Shown: positions 1 through 6,156 of the stretch, in pieces
Layout: every line of letters begins with the position of its first letter
Numbering within the stretch: position 1 is the first letter of the stretch
NCBI GenBank assembly: GCA_030596265.1
Contig: JAUVKM010000118.1
Span: forward strand, 1 to 6,816
Reading direction: 5' to 3'
DNA length: 6,816 bases
Source: Candidatus Cloacimonadota bacterium
GTDB lineage: Bacteria; Cloacimonadota; Cloacimonadia; Cloacimonadales; TCS61
The notes under the pieces: model-generated
The model's input: the letters and a program-made list of their open reading frames with translations, nothing else
What the model was told of the DNA's origin: nothing
Databases searched by the model: none
Made by a program: the position numbers and the translations under genes

Positions 1-2
1 CC

Positions 3-56
3 CGAAGATCTTATGCGAGCAAAGGAGATGTTTTCTCTTTAGTTACGGGTAGTTTA
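3..56 (+). CDS. Possible C-terminal end of folC (partial), in frame with the next gene
   Basis: This is the tail of a coding region entering from the left edge. The frame that starts at base 3 is open and reads ...SYASKGDVFSLVTGSL, running straight into the ATG at 57 of the radical SAM gene with no stop. The D-x-x-x-LVTGSL pattern resembles the last beta-strand of bifunctional folylpolyglutamate/dihydrofolate synthase (FolC), whose C-terminus commonly reads like LVTGSLYLVGE. Only 18 codons are visible, so the match is suggestive and not proof. The other two plus-strand frames are also open at the edge: frame 1 ends with TAG at 40-42 and frame 2 with TAG at 50-52. Either could instead hold the true end of the upstream gene. 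If the FolC reading is right, the two proteins are fused or the upstream stop has been lost. Confidence 0.35.
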
Positions 57-1730
57 ATGAAAAAACTTCTATTTGTAGGAATTAATGCCCGATATACTCA
101 TTCAAATCTTGCCTTAAGATACCTCAGAAATTCTGTTGATGATCTTAAATATAAAACTGAGATATTAGAACTTTCCATTAACCAGGATATGCTGGAAATA
201 TTAGAACAGATTGCACTAAAGCAACCTGATATTTTGGCATTCTCAGTTTATATATGGAACACTGAGATTACCAGACAATTATTACCTGAGATCAAGAAGG
301 TCCTGCCAGATGTTGAAATGGTTCTTGGTGGTCCTGAAGTTAGTTACAATCCGGAAGACTGGTTAAGTAAATTCCCTGAAATTGATTATATTGTCTGTGG
401 TGCCGGTGAAGCAGGATTAAAATATCTTTTAGAAAATAAGCTTAATGTACAAAATTCAATCATCAGAAAGAAAAATCCACATTTCTCTGAAATACCATTT
501 CCCTACCTACAATCAGATTTTCCTGAAATAAATGATAAATATATTTATTATGAATCAAGTAGAGGATGCTCATTTAAATGCAGCTATTGCTTATCTTCAC
601 GTTCAGATCAAGCTCTGGAATTTCGGGAACTTGATATTGTAAAAAAAGAATTAAAGTTCCTCATAGAACAAAAACCTAGAATTATAAAATTTATTGATCG
701 TACATTTAACGCAAAAAAAGAACATTCTCGAGAAATCTGGAAATTCCTGATTAAACTTGATCCTGATATTACTTTCCATTTTGAAATCCATCCTGAACTA
801 CTTGATGATGAAGATCTGCTAATCCTTAAAACTTGTCCAAAAGGATTATTCCAATTTGAGATCGGTATTCAGTCTACTAACCCTGAAACATTAAAGGCAA
901 TTCACCGGGCAAATAATTGGGAAAAGACTGCCAATATTGTTCATCAACTTATGTCATTTGAAAATATTCATATTCATGTCGATCTGATTGCGGGCTTGCC
1001 TTTTGAAGATATGATAGGATTTAAAAAATCTTTTAATGATATTTTCAATCTGAAGGCAGATCATTTTCAACTGGGGTTCCTTAAGGTTCTACCCGGAACA
1101 GAAATGGTTGAGAAAGCAGGAGAATTCGGAATCACTTCAACAAATACGAGTCCTTATATTATTCTGAGAAATAATTGGTTAACATTCGATGATCTTAATA
1201 AAATTCACAAGATCGAGACATTATTGGATCTATTTTCTAACTCAAATAAATTCAAAATAACTTTTAAATATTTGATCTCTAAATTTGATTCTTCCTATTC
1301 TTTCTTCTGTGAACTTCTGAATTTTCTTCAAAATGAGAACTTTGATCTGCATACAAAGAATTGGCAGAAGAACGGTTTGGAATTAATGTTATTTGTTACT
1401 GAAAAATTACCAAATATGAAAAACTTCTTTTTTGATTGTTTGAGATGGGATTGGTGCCTGCAGGCAAAATCTCATTATTATCCTGAATTCTTAAGATCCA
1501 AACTAAATAATAAAGCGAAACAGATTGGAGCTAAATATTTGAATTCCCACAAAATAAAAGATAAGATAAAATTAGATAATATTGAATTCACTGTCTCTGA
1601 TCTGAAAAGAGCAATTTATTTTATACCTGTAAGTAATGAATTCAAGCAGGAAAAGCTGCCATCATCTGAGATTGTTGTTTTTGTTAATGGTGAACCAATA
1701 ACACTTCAAATTCCCGAAGAACGAGTGTAA
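57..1730 (+). CDS. B12-binding-domain radical SAM protein, DUF4080 type
   Basis: This is a predicted cytoplasmic radical SAM enzyme of unknown substrate. Residues about 1-130 form a Rossmann-like cobalamin-binding-type domain. It opens with GINARYTHSNLALRYLR, which is characteristic of the DUF4080 group, and contains a GGPEVS turn at 91-96 and the segment DYIVCGAGE. The classical DxHxxG cobalamin-ligand motif is not visible, so B12 binding may be base-off or lost. The radical SAM core follows, with the CxxxCxxC [4Fe-4S] motif at C171, C175 and C178 (RGCSFKCSYC) and later core strands at FEIGIQS and HVDLIAGLP. Residues about 375-557 form the DUF4080 C-terminal region, including CLRWDWC at 461-467. 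The length of 557 aa is normal for the group. No clear Shine-Dalgarno sequence precedes the ATG. An AAAGGAGAT at 21-29 is too far upstream to serve it, which fits coupling or fusion to the upstream frame. I am confident of the family; the reaction is unknown. Confidence 0.9.
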   Translation: MKKLLFVGINARYTHSNLALRYLRNSVDDLKYKTEILELSINQDMLEILEQIALKQPDILAFSVYIWNTEITRQLLPEIKKVLPDVEMVLGGPEVSYNPEDWLSKFPEIDYIVCGAGEAGLKYLLENKLNVQNSIIRKKNPHFSEIPFPYLQSDFPEINDKYIYYESSRGCSFKCSYCLSSRSDQALEFRELDIVKKELKFLIEQKPRIIKFIDRTFNAKKEHSREIWKFLIKLDPDITFHFEIHPELLDDEDLLILKTCPKGLFQFEIGIQSTNPETLKAIHRANNWEKTANIVHQLMSFENIHIHVDLIAGLPFEDMIGFKKSFNDIFNLKADHFQLGFLKVLPGTEMVEKAGEFGITSTNTSPYIILRNNWLTFDDLNKIHKIETLLDLFSNSNKFKITFKYLISKFDSSYSFFCELLNFLQNENFDLHTKNWQKNGLELMLFVTEKLPNMKNFFFDCLRWDWCLQAKSHYYPEFLRSKLNNKAKQIGAKYLNSHKIKDKIKLDNIEFTVSDLKRAIYFIPVSNEFKQEKLPSSEIVVFVNGEPITLQIPEERV

Positions 1731-1748
1731 AATAATAGTAAAATTGTC

Positions 1749-1769
1749 TTTCCCAACTTGATTGGGAAA
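1749..1769. repeat. Perfect 8-bp stem hairpin after the radical SAM gene
   Basis: TTTCCCAA (1749-1756) pairs perfectly with TTGGGAAA (1762-1769) around a 5-nt loop, 19 bp after the radical SAM stop codon. Neither strand has a good U-tract after it, so it is not a convincing intrinsic terminator. It may stabilise the mRNA 3' end or be a small palindromic repeat. Confidence 0.6.
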
Positions 1770-1791
1770 CTATTCTTTAATCTCTTAGTGA

Positions 1792-1811
1792 ATTCCCGTT
1801 TTCACGGGAAT
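1792..1811. repeat. 20-bp palindromic element of the form ATTCCC-N8-GGGAAT
   Basis: ATTCCCGT (1792-1799) and ACGGGAAT (1804-1811) form a perfect 8-bp stem with loop TTTC. No U-tract follows on either strand. The architecture ATTCCC-N8-GGGAAT is the same as the consensus I recall for the neisserial dRS3 repeat, and similar CCCG palindromes are scattered between genes in many bacteria. Only one copy is present here, so calling it a dispersed repeat is inference. Confidence 0.55.
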
Positions 1812-1830
1812 GATAATAAAAAACTTATAA

Positions 1831-1864
1831 TAAAAAAAAGCCCTTCAGTAAAACTGAGGGGCTT
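1831..1864 (-). terminator. Rho-independent terminator of the secreted sorting-domain protein gene
   Basis: Read on the minus strand, AAGCCCCTCAGT, loop TTT, then ACTGAAGGGCTT gives a 12-position stem with one C-A mismatch. It runs straight into eight consecutive T residues (complement of 1832-1839). It lies 86 bases after the stop codon of the minus-strand gene at 1950-3923. On the plus strand the stem is better (the mismatch becomes a G-U pair), but the sequence after it has no T-run. It therefore acts mainly on minus-strand transcripts. Confidence 0.85.
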
Positions 1865-1871
1865 CTCATTC

Positions 1872-1946
1872 TAAACCATTGCGGAGATAACACACACCGC
1901 AGCTAAAGCTGCACCCCCCTCAAGAGGGGATTTTTCGCAAGGTTTA
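1872..1946. repeat. Branched two-hairpin structure closed by an 11-bp stem
   Basis: TAAACC (1872-1877) pairs with GGTTTA (1941-1946), and TTGCG (1879-1883) pairs with CGCAA (1936-1940). This makes an 11-bp closing stem with one bulged A at 1878. It encloses two further hairpins: GCAGC/GCTGC (1899-1903/1908-1912, loop TAAA) and CCCCT/AGGGG (1916-1920/1925-1929, loop CAAG). The element starts 3 bases after the minus-strand gene's stop codon and lies in its 3' UTR. The layout resembles palindromic intergenic repeats that I recall from related phyla; a structured RNA is the alternative. Confidence 0.5.
1916..1935 (+). terminator. Possible plus-strand terminator for the radical SAM transcript
   Basis: On the plus strand CCCCT, loop CAAG, AGGGG is followed by ATTTTT, the form of a short intrinsic terminator. 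It is about 185 bases past the radical SAM stop and is the only hairpin in the region with a T-run on this strand. It is nested inside the branched structure at 1872-1946, so its role could be structural instead. Confidence 0.4.
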
Positions 1947-1949
1947 ATA

Positions 1950-3923
1950 TTATTTCATTAACAACATTCTTCTGTTGAATTGTGTTTTGTTTGTCCTCAG
2001 ACGGTAGAGATAGACTCCAGATGCAACCTTTTTGCCACTTTCATCCTTACCATCCCAATAAGCAGTTTGAACCATGTCAGCCGACACAAAATCATTAAAA
2101 ATTGTTTTGATCTTCTCACCTTTAATATTATAAATAGTAAGACGAACAGGGCTATCTTCTACAAGTGCAAAGTTAATTTTGGTATCGGGGTTAAATGGAT
2201 TTGGATAGTTCTGTTTAAGACCATAATCATCCGGTGTTGCGGGTGTTCCATTATTGCCATTTCCTTCCGGAACAAATAATGAGACAGGACCCAAAATATC
2301 TGCTTCACCGGCATTATCTACACATTCCAACCAGTACCAATAGGTTGTATTTTCTAAAATTGGGTAATTATCTATATAGGAATAATCTGTAGGTTCAGTG
2401 GATGTACCTTGTCCCAATATCATATCACCATAGTTAATCTGAATTGCCTGACCCAGGTTCTGTGAAATACCTCGATATATGTTCCAATATGCATTATTGG
2501 TTTCACTTTGCGTTGTCCAATATATTACAGGTTGCCCGGAAAGCACCACAGTAAAGCTAGTTAAAGTAACCGGTAATGGGTGAGTACTACCTGTTATTGG
2601 GAAAGTACCGGATATTGATGTTGAAGCTGTAATATCTGTACTAGAAGTAATTTCAGCTCCAATTGCATCTAAGTTTCCTGCTGTGGATGATACATCAACA
2701 GTTAAAAAATAATATACTATTGTAGTACTAATAGATTGAGATGGGCTAAAATTTGCAACAAATGGATCAACCGGCCACGAAGTATCAGAATCTAATAGTG
2801 TATCACTGCCAGATTCAAAACTGTTATCCGTAGATCTCCAAATTCTGATCGCATCAATATCGGTTTCTTGAAAAGAACCAAGAAGATCAAAGTTTATTTG
2901 GCTAACTGTTGGATCTCCACCAGAACCTGTTTTGTTCATCTGAATTCTAAAGAAAGCATTATTTGTGGACCCTGGGCTAAAACTTGTACCGGCATTATAA
3001 TCTCCACCGGCTATTTCTATAAGATCATTGACGAAATAGAGAATACCGGAATTTTCATCCCACGCTGCAGTATTTTGAGCAAGATCCTGATATTCTATTC
3101 TTATTGTATAAACTGAATTATGCACAAGAGTATTACCACCGCTATACACACTTACACCTGTTGCACCTCCAAGACCGGCACCCTTAATATCAATAGTTTT
3201 ATTTGTACCGGAAGCTTCACTTTCAACCTCTAAAACATGAGGTGAACCGCCGTCAAGTGTTCCGGAAGTTCGAGTAAGTGTTATTTTTACCGAACCTTCA
3301 TAGGCAGTTTCCGGTTGATCGTATTGAACAGTGAAATCCGTAGGAACAGTCGCATTAGAGAGAGGTAGATCTAATGTAGGATCTTCGGTTGAGGTGTCGG
3401 CTGTATAGTCCAGACGAGTAAAATATCCAGTTGGGGCAGAGGTAACATCAACATCAGATTCAATTACTGCTCCATAACCATAATTACCTCTATTCCTCTC
3501 TTCTAAACCAAGATATATTGTGATGTAAAGAGTATTACTAGGAATTCCAGTTGTTGGCATTGTAAAATCAGCTGTGAAGGTAGTTCCATTTGGGCCACTT
3601 CCTGCAAAAGTGTCCAATGTAACACTTGGACCATAAATTGAACCTGTATAACCACTATTAGGTGTTTGTGACCAATATGTGAGATAAAGATCACCTACTA
3701 TAGTCGAACCTGTATCTCCATTATAAACATTATTAATTTGATAAGCTGAAGTTAAATTTGAAGCTGTACCACTAATATATACTGCTCCACCTGCCTGAAT
3801 ACTATTAGTGCCAGTCCCACCACCACTCGTATTTGACATCCCCACGGTAGCAACAGTCGCTACCCCAAAAGCCAAAGAACTAAAAACAAAAACTATAAAT
3901 AAAACTAATAAATATTTTTTCAT
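1950..3923 (-). CDS. Secreted multidomain beta-rich protein with C-terminal T9SS/FlgD-like sorting domain
   Basis: This is a predicted exported, probably cell-surface protein. Residues 1-20 are a signal peptide (KK, then a hydrophobic run, then SSLAFG). A Gly/Thr/Ser-rich stretch follows to about 45 and a beta-rich domain to about 170. Residues about 175-298 look Ig-like, ending in YTIRIEYQD and ILYFVND; a further beta region covers about 300-445. At about 450-551 is a fibronectin-III-like module starting LPVTLTSFTVVLSGQPVIYW. The C-terminal 92 residues form a FlgD-Ig/type A sorting module with NYPNPFNPD at 572-580, YWDGKDESGKKVASGVYLYR, and a basic end, RRMLLMK. In Bacteroidota such tails direct export by the type IX system and are removed; use of T9SS here is inferred. 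GGAGG sits 4 nt before the ATG. The gene appears monocistronic, with its own promoter and terminator. No catalytic motif is visible, so adhesion or a surface-layer role is a guess. Confidence 0.85.
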   Translation of the reverse strand: MKKYLLVLFIVFVFSSLAFGVATVATVGMSNTSGGGTGTNSIQAGGAVYISGTASNLTSAYQINNVYNGDTGSTIVGDLYLTYWSQTPNSGYTGSIYGPSVTLDTFAGSGPNGTTFTADFTMPTTGIPSNTLYITIYLGLEERNRGNYGYGAVIESDVDVTSAPTGYFTRLDYTADTSTEDPTLDLPLSNATVPTDFTVQYDQPETAYEGSVKITLTRTSGTLDGGSPHVLEVESEASGTNKTIDIKGAGLGGATGVSVYSGGNTLVHNSVYTIRIEYQDLAQNTAAWDENSGILYFVNDLIEIAGGDYNAGTSFSPGSTNNAFFRIQMNKTGSGGDPTVSQINFDLLGSFQETDIDAIRIWRSTDNSFESGSDTLLDSDTSWPVDPFVANFSPSQSISTTIVYYFLTVDVSSTAGNLDAIGAEITSSTDITASTSISGTFPITGSTHPLPVTLTSFTVVLSGQPVIYWTTQSETNNAYWNIYRGISQNLGQAIQINYGDMILGQGTSTEPTDYSYIDNYPILENTTYWYWLECVDNAGEADILGPVSLFVPEGNGNNGTPATPDDYGLKQNYPNPFNPDTKINFALVEDSPVRLTIYNIKGEKIKTIFNDFVSADMVQTAYWDGKDESGKKVASGVYLYRLRTNKTQFNRRMLLMK

Positions 3924-3927
3924 ATAT

Positions 3928-3932
3928 CCTCC
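3928..3932 (-). promoter_or_regulatory. Ribosome binding site of the secreted protein gene
   Basis: GGAGG on the minus strand lies 4 nt before the ATG at 3923 and fixes that start. A 4-bp TCCT/AGGA pairing in the leader (3927-3930 with 3939-3942) could partly mask it. Confidence 0.75.
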
Positions 3933-3976
3933 AATTTTAGGAATATGTTATTTTTCTTTTTATGTTTACTCACGTA

Positions 3977-4004
3977 AAAATAAATAAACATAGTTTAGTG
4001 TCAA
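3977..4004 (-). promoter_or_regulatory. Candidate sigma-70-like promoter of the secreted protein gene
   Basis: On the minus strand there is an exact TTGACA (complement of 3999-4004), a 16-nt spacer, then TATTTT (complement of 3977-3982), which matches 4 of 6 bases of TATAAT. Transcription would start near 3970, giving a leader of roughly 47 nt with the ribosome binding site at its end. The -35 box is perfect but the -10 is mediocre, and a TATAAT at 4018-4023 is an alternative lacking a good -35. In Bacteroidota proper the promoter consensus differs, so this call depends on the host. Confidence 0.45.
3985..3997. promoter_or_regulatory. Candidate operator: TAAAC-ATA-GTTTA palindrome in the promoter spacer
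   Basis: TAAACATAGTTTA has perfect 5-bp arms around a 3-bp centre and falls entirely between the proposed -35 and -10 boxes. The same half-site recurs on both sides: GTTTA at 3964-3968 and TAAAC at 4030-4034. These generate an 8-bp inverted repeat (3961-3968/3985-3992) and a 10-bp inverted repeat (3990-3999/4028-4037). A regulator site is plausible; chance in AT-rich DNA cannot be excluded. Confidence 0.4.
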
Positions 4005-4222
4005 TCTAAAATTAATTATTATAATGAACTAAACTATAAATACATGCAATAATTAATCCAAAAAAAGTAACTTTTCGTTGTAGATTACAGCATCTCTGCA
4101 AACCTATAATTCAAAACACTTTATCTATAAATTTAAGGTATTGTGTAAATTATGCAAATTGTTTTTATGTTTTTTTTTATATGTCATTTTGGGACAGATC
4201 TGCCAAAAGTGTCGTTATATTG

Positions 4223-5263
4223 TTACAGAGATAATCTAATAGATATCCCTGTCTCATATAAATTGTATTCCTTATCTGTTTCTACGTTTGTGTATGGAGA
4301 ACCTGTATCTCTAAACTTGTATTTGTAAAAACATTTTAGAGAGATATTGTTGGATAGTTTGTACTTCGCATCAGAATTAAATGTTACTATTTTATCTTCT
4401 CTTCTATAATGATATTCATCTATTTGATTCACTGCTTGGAAATAGAAATGTTCATATTTTGCACTAAGATTAAAATTAACCGGCTTATTAAACACCAATA
4501 TTACTGCAGGAAAGTAAAACGAAAGATCAAATATATCAGCTTGATAAGAGGCATCTTTTATTATAGTAACCTGCTGCGAATCACTGAATGCATCTCCAGC
4601 TTTTGCATTTGATATTTTAAAAGCATAGCCGGAGTCTATCCTTATCCAACTTACCGGAGTTATTCTAATTCCAATGCCGTTTTCAAAATTTTCTGCATTA
4701 TATTCTGTAAAATACTCGTTATAAAATAGTTGAGAAAACCCGAATTTATAATAAAATTGGTATTTCAAATTTAGAATGTAATTTATTTTTCCAATATAAT
4801 TATTCTTACTATATGTAAAGTTGCGGAAAACATTTTCAGGATCTAACACGCTATCGTATCGGTTAACGTAGATCTCAGGATAATAGTAATAATAAAATCC
4901 AAAATTAAGTTTTTTACTTAGATATTGTTTTAAAGCAAATTCTATGTAATAATTATCCTCAAAACTGTTCTTTAAAAACTTATCATATTTTATAGCAACT
5001 CTATTAATTTGAGTATGACCAGCCATCAATTTGTGTTTCAAATTCAATTCCACTTTTGCGGAAGTTATGAGATCATCTGAAGTTTCAAGCGAAAATTTAT
5101 CCGGTTCATTCCCACTTTCAAATCTATCCAGATCACTTTGCGAGAGGTTGAGGATATTACTATTATATTTAGTTTCCAAGGTAATATTAGGGTAGAAGAT
5201 GAAATTTTGTGCAGCGAGTGAACTTGCGAAAATCATTATGAACAAAAATAGATATTTTTTCAT
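4223..5263 (-). CDS. Outer-membrane beta-barrel protein, last gene of a pgsW-containing operon
   Basis: This is a predicted outer-membrane barrel of 346 aa. Residues 1-18 are a signal peptide ending SSLAA before Q19. The mature protein starts with beta-strand NFIFYPNITLETKYNSN and an acidic loop (about 43-64). After that come roughly 12-14 amphipathic strands rich in alternating Tyr/Phe, for example LNFGFYYYYYPEIYV, YQFYYKFGFSQLFY and ISLKCFYKYKFRDTG. The protein ends in a final strand, YETGISIRLSL; the last residue is Leu, not the usual Phe. No peptidase, TonB-plug or OmpA domain is seen. Its ATG overlaps the TGA of the upstream gene in an ATGA arrangement (5260-5263), which indicates translational coupling and a shared function. 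I infer an outer-membrane pore or surface anchor for the product of the locus, possibly poly-gamma-glutamate. The barrel call is fairly secure; the substrate is not. Confidence 0.75.
   Translation of the reverse strand: MKKYLFLFIMIFASSLAAQNFIFYPNITLETKYNSNILNLSQSDLDRFESGNEPDKFSLETSDDLITSAKVELNLKHKLMAGHTQINRVAIKYDKFLKNSFEDNYYIEFALKQYLSKKLNFGFYYYYYPEIYVNRYDSVLDPENVFRNFTYSKNNYIGKINYILNLKYQFYYKFGFSQLFYNEYFTEYNAENFENGIGIRITPVSWIRIDSGYAFKISNAKAGDAFSDSQQVTIIKDASYQADIFDLSFYFPAVILVFNKPVNFNLSAKYEHFYFQAVNQIDEYHYRREDKIVTFNSDAKYKLSNNISLKCFYKYKFRDTGSPYTNVETDKEYNLYETGISIRLSL
5260..5263 (-). promoter_or_regulatory. ATGA stop/start overlap coupling two genes
   Basis: On the minus strand the TGA of the periplasmic protein gene and the ATG of the barrel gene share bases in ATGA. 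No strong Shine-Dalgarno sequence precedes the ATG, so re-initiation by the terminating ribosome is the likely way the barrel is translated. Confidence 0.8.
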
Positions 5264-6156
5264 TTTTCAATCTCAACAGAAGCTTTATTTATATAAAATC
5301 TAAAGATCAATTCTTTGTTTTTATCTTTATTTTCTATTGAAAGGTGATGAATCCCTTCAGATAGTTTAATTATGTTCACATCACCGGTAGAGGGAATTAT
5401 ATCAGGCTCATTCTTAACCCAACAGCTCTTAGATTTATAAGCATCCTCTGTAAATTCAGTAAAAAATTCTCTATTGTCAAACACCCTGAAACGATAGCCT
5501 GAATTATTTATGTAATTTGTATCAAATAGCATTCTGCTTACAATTTTTAGAACTATCGGACCTTCCAGTGTAAGCTGAATTTTATCCGATTTAGGTGTGT
5601 AATATGTATATTCCTTCTCATCGAGGATCAAAGTTTTCACATCTCCATAAAAATTGGGAGTGAAACGAATATAATCGATCTCTTTATTAGAACTAACCAC
5701 ATTATTTCCGGAGATTTTGAAAATCAGATTATTCTGCGAAATATTCGTTATAGAAAAATTCGCTTTTTCCTCATAAATTTTTGTTTTATATTTATTATAA
5801 CTAGAGATACTTTCTCCATTCACACCTCTGGTTGAATCACTTAACTTAGCAGATTTGTCTAAGATCAATTCCTCATTTCCAATTCTCACTTTATATTGGT
5901 AATTAATTGCTGATCCATTATTAATAACTAAGCGGGAATATACGGTAAGTGTATCAACATTAATAAGAGTACAGGAAATATTCTCAGTAGGTTTAAGAAG
6001 AAAATAATTATATATTTTACTGTTTCTTCTGTTGTAAACTAAGAACTCCTCCGGATCTGAATTATAGTGGATATCCGCAGCCATAACTGAGAGAGTTATT
6101 CCTAATAATGCTAATGATATAAGTATCTTTTTCATTTTAAACATTGATTTCATCAT
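5260..6156 (-). CDS. Periplasmic protein with apparent duplicated beta-sandwich, unknown function
   Basis: I do not recognise this family. It is a 298-aa exported protein with a signal peptide at about 8-27 (MKKILISLALLGITLSVMA, cleavage near MA/AD). There is no lipobox cysteine and no other membrane segment. The mature part is beta-rich and seems to hold two related halves. Residues about 49-150 (YFLLKPTENISCTLIN, VYSRLVINN, ANFSITNISQNNLIFKISG) align by eye with about 182-290 (YTPKSDKIQLTLEGP, KIVSRMLFD, HHLSIENKDKNKELIFRFY). There are two cysteines, C62 and C245. The listed start (6156) overlaps the end of the pgsW-like gene by 20 bp. Met8 at 6135, one base after that gene's TAA, is an equally good start and gives a tidier signal peptide; neither has a strong ribosome binding site. 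The position between PgsW and the barrel suggests a periplasmic partner of both. Confidence 0.7.
   Translation of the reverse strand: MMKSMFKMKKILISLALLGITLSVMAADIHYNSDPEEFLVYNRRNSKIYNYFLLKPTENISCTLINVDTLTVYSRLVINNGSAINYQYKVRIGNEELILDKSAKLSDSTRGVNGESISSYNKYKTKIYEEKANFSITNISQNNLIFKISGNNVVSSNKEIDYIRFTPNFYGDVKTLILDEKEYTYYTPKSDKIQLTLEGPIVLKIVSRMLFDTNYINNSGYRFRVFDNREFFTEFTEDAYKSKSCWVKNEPDIIPSTGDVNIIKLSEGIHHLSIENKDKNKELIFRFYINKASVEIEK

Noticed and set aside
21..29. AAAGGAGAT as Shine-Dalgarno sequence for the radical SAM gene
   Set aside because: It is 27 bases before the ATG at 57 and directly abuts another ATG that opens only a four-codon frame. It is more simply part of the upstream coding sequence.
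1872..1946. tRNA or tRNA-like gene suggested by the 75-nt branched fold
   Set aside because: There are only two inner hairpins, no TTC-type T-loop, no D-loop GG, no plausible anticodon stem, and the closing stem has a bulge.
4063..4075. AAAAGTAACTTTT hairpin as a minus-strand terminator
   Set aside because: It has weak A-T arms with only a one-base loop, and is likely chance in AT-rich DNA.
4187..4208. Palindrome TTTTGGGACAGATCTGCCAAAA as terminator of the barrel operon
   Set aside because: The stem needs two bulged bases and an internal self-complementary core, and the minus strand after it is A-rich, not a U-tract. No convincing terminator was found for this operon before the next gene.
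1980..4612. Additional open frames at 1980-2279 (+), 2868-3116 (+), 3503-3694 (-) and 4409-4612 (+)
   Set aside because: All lie inside longer genes in other frames. Their translations are rich in Ile, Cys and Lys without domain patterns, and none has a ribosome binding site, so they are shadows of the real coding regions.
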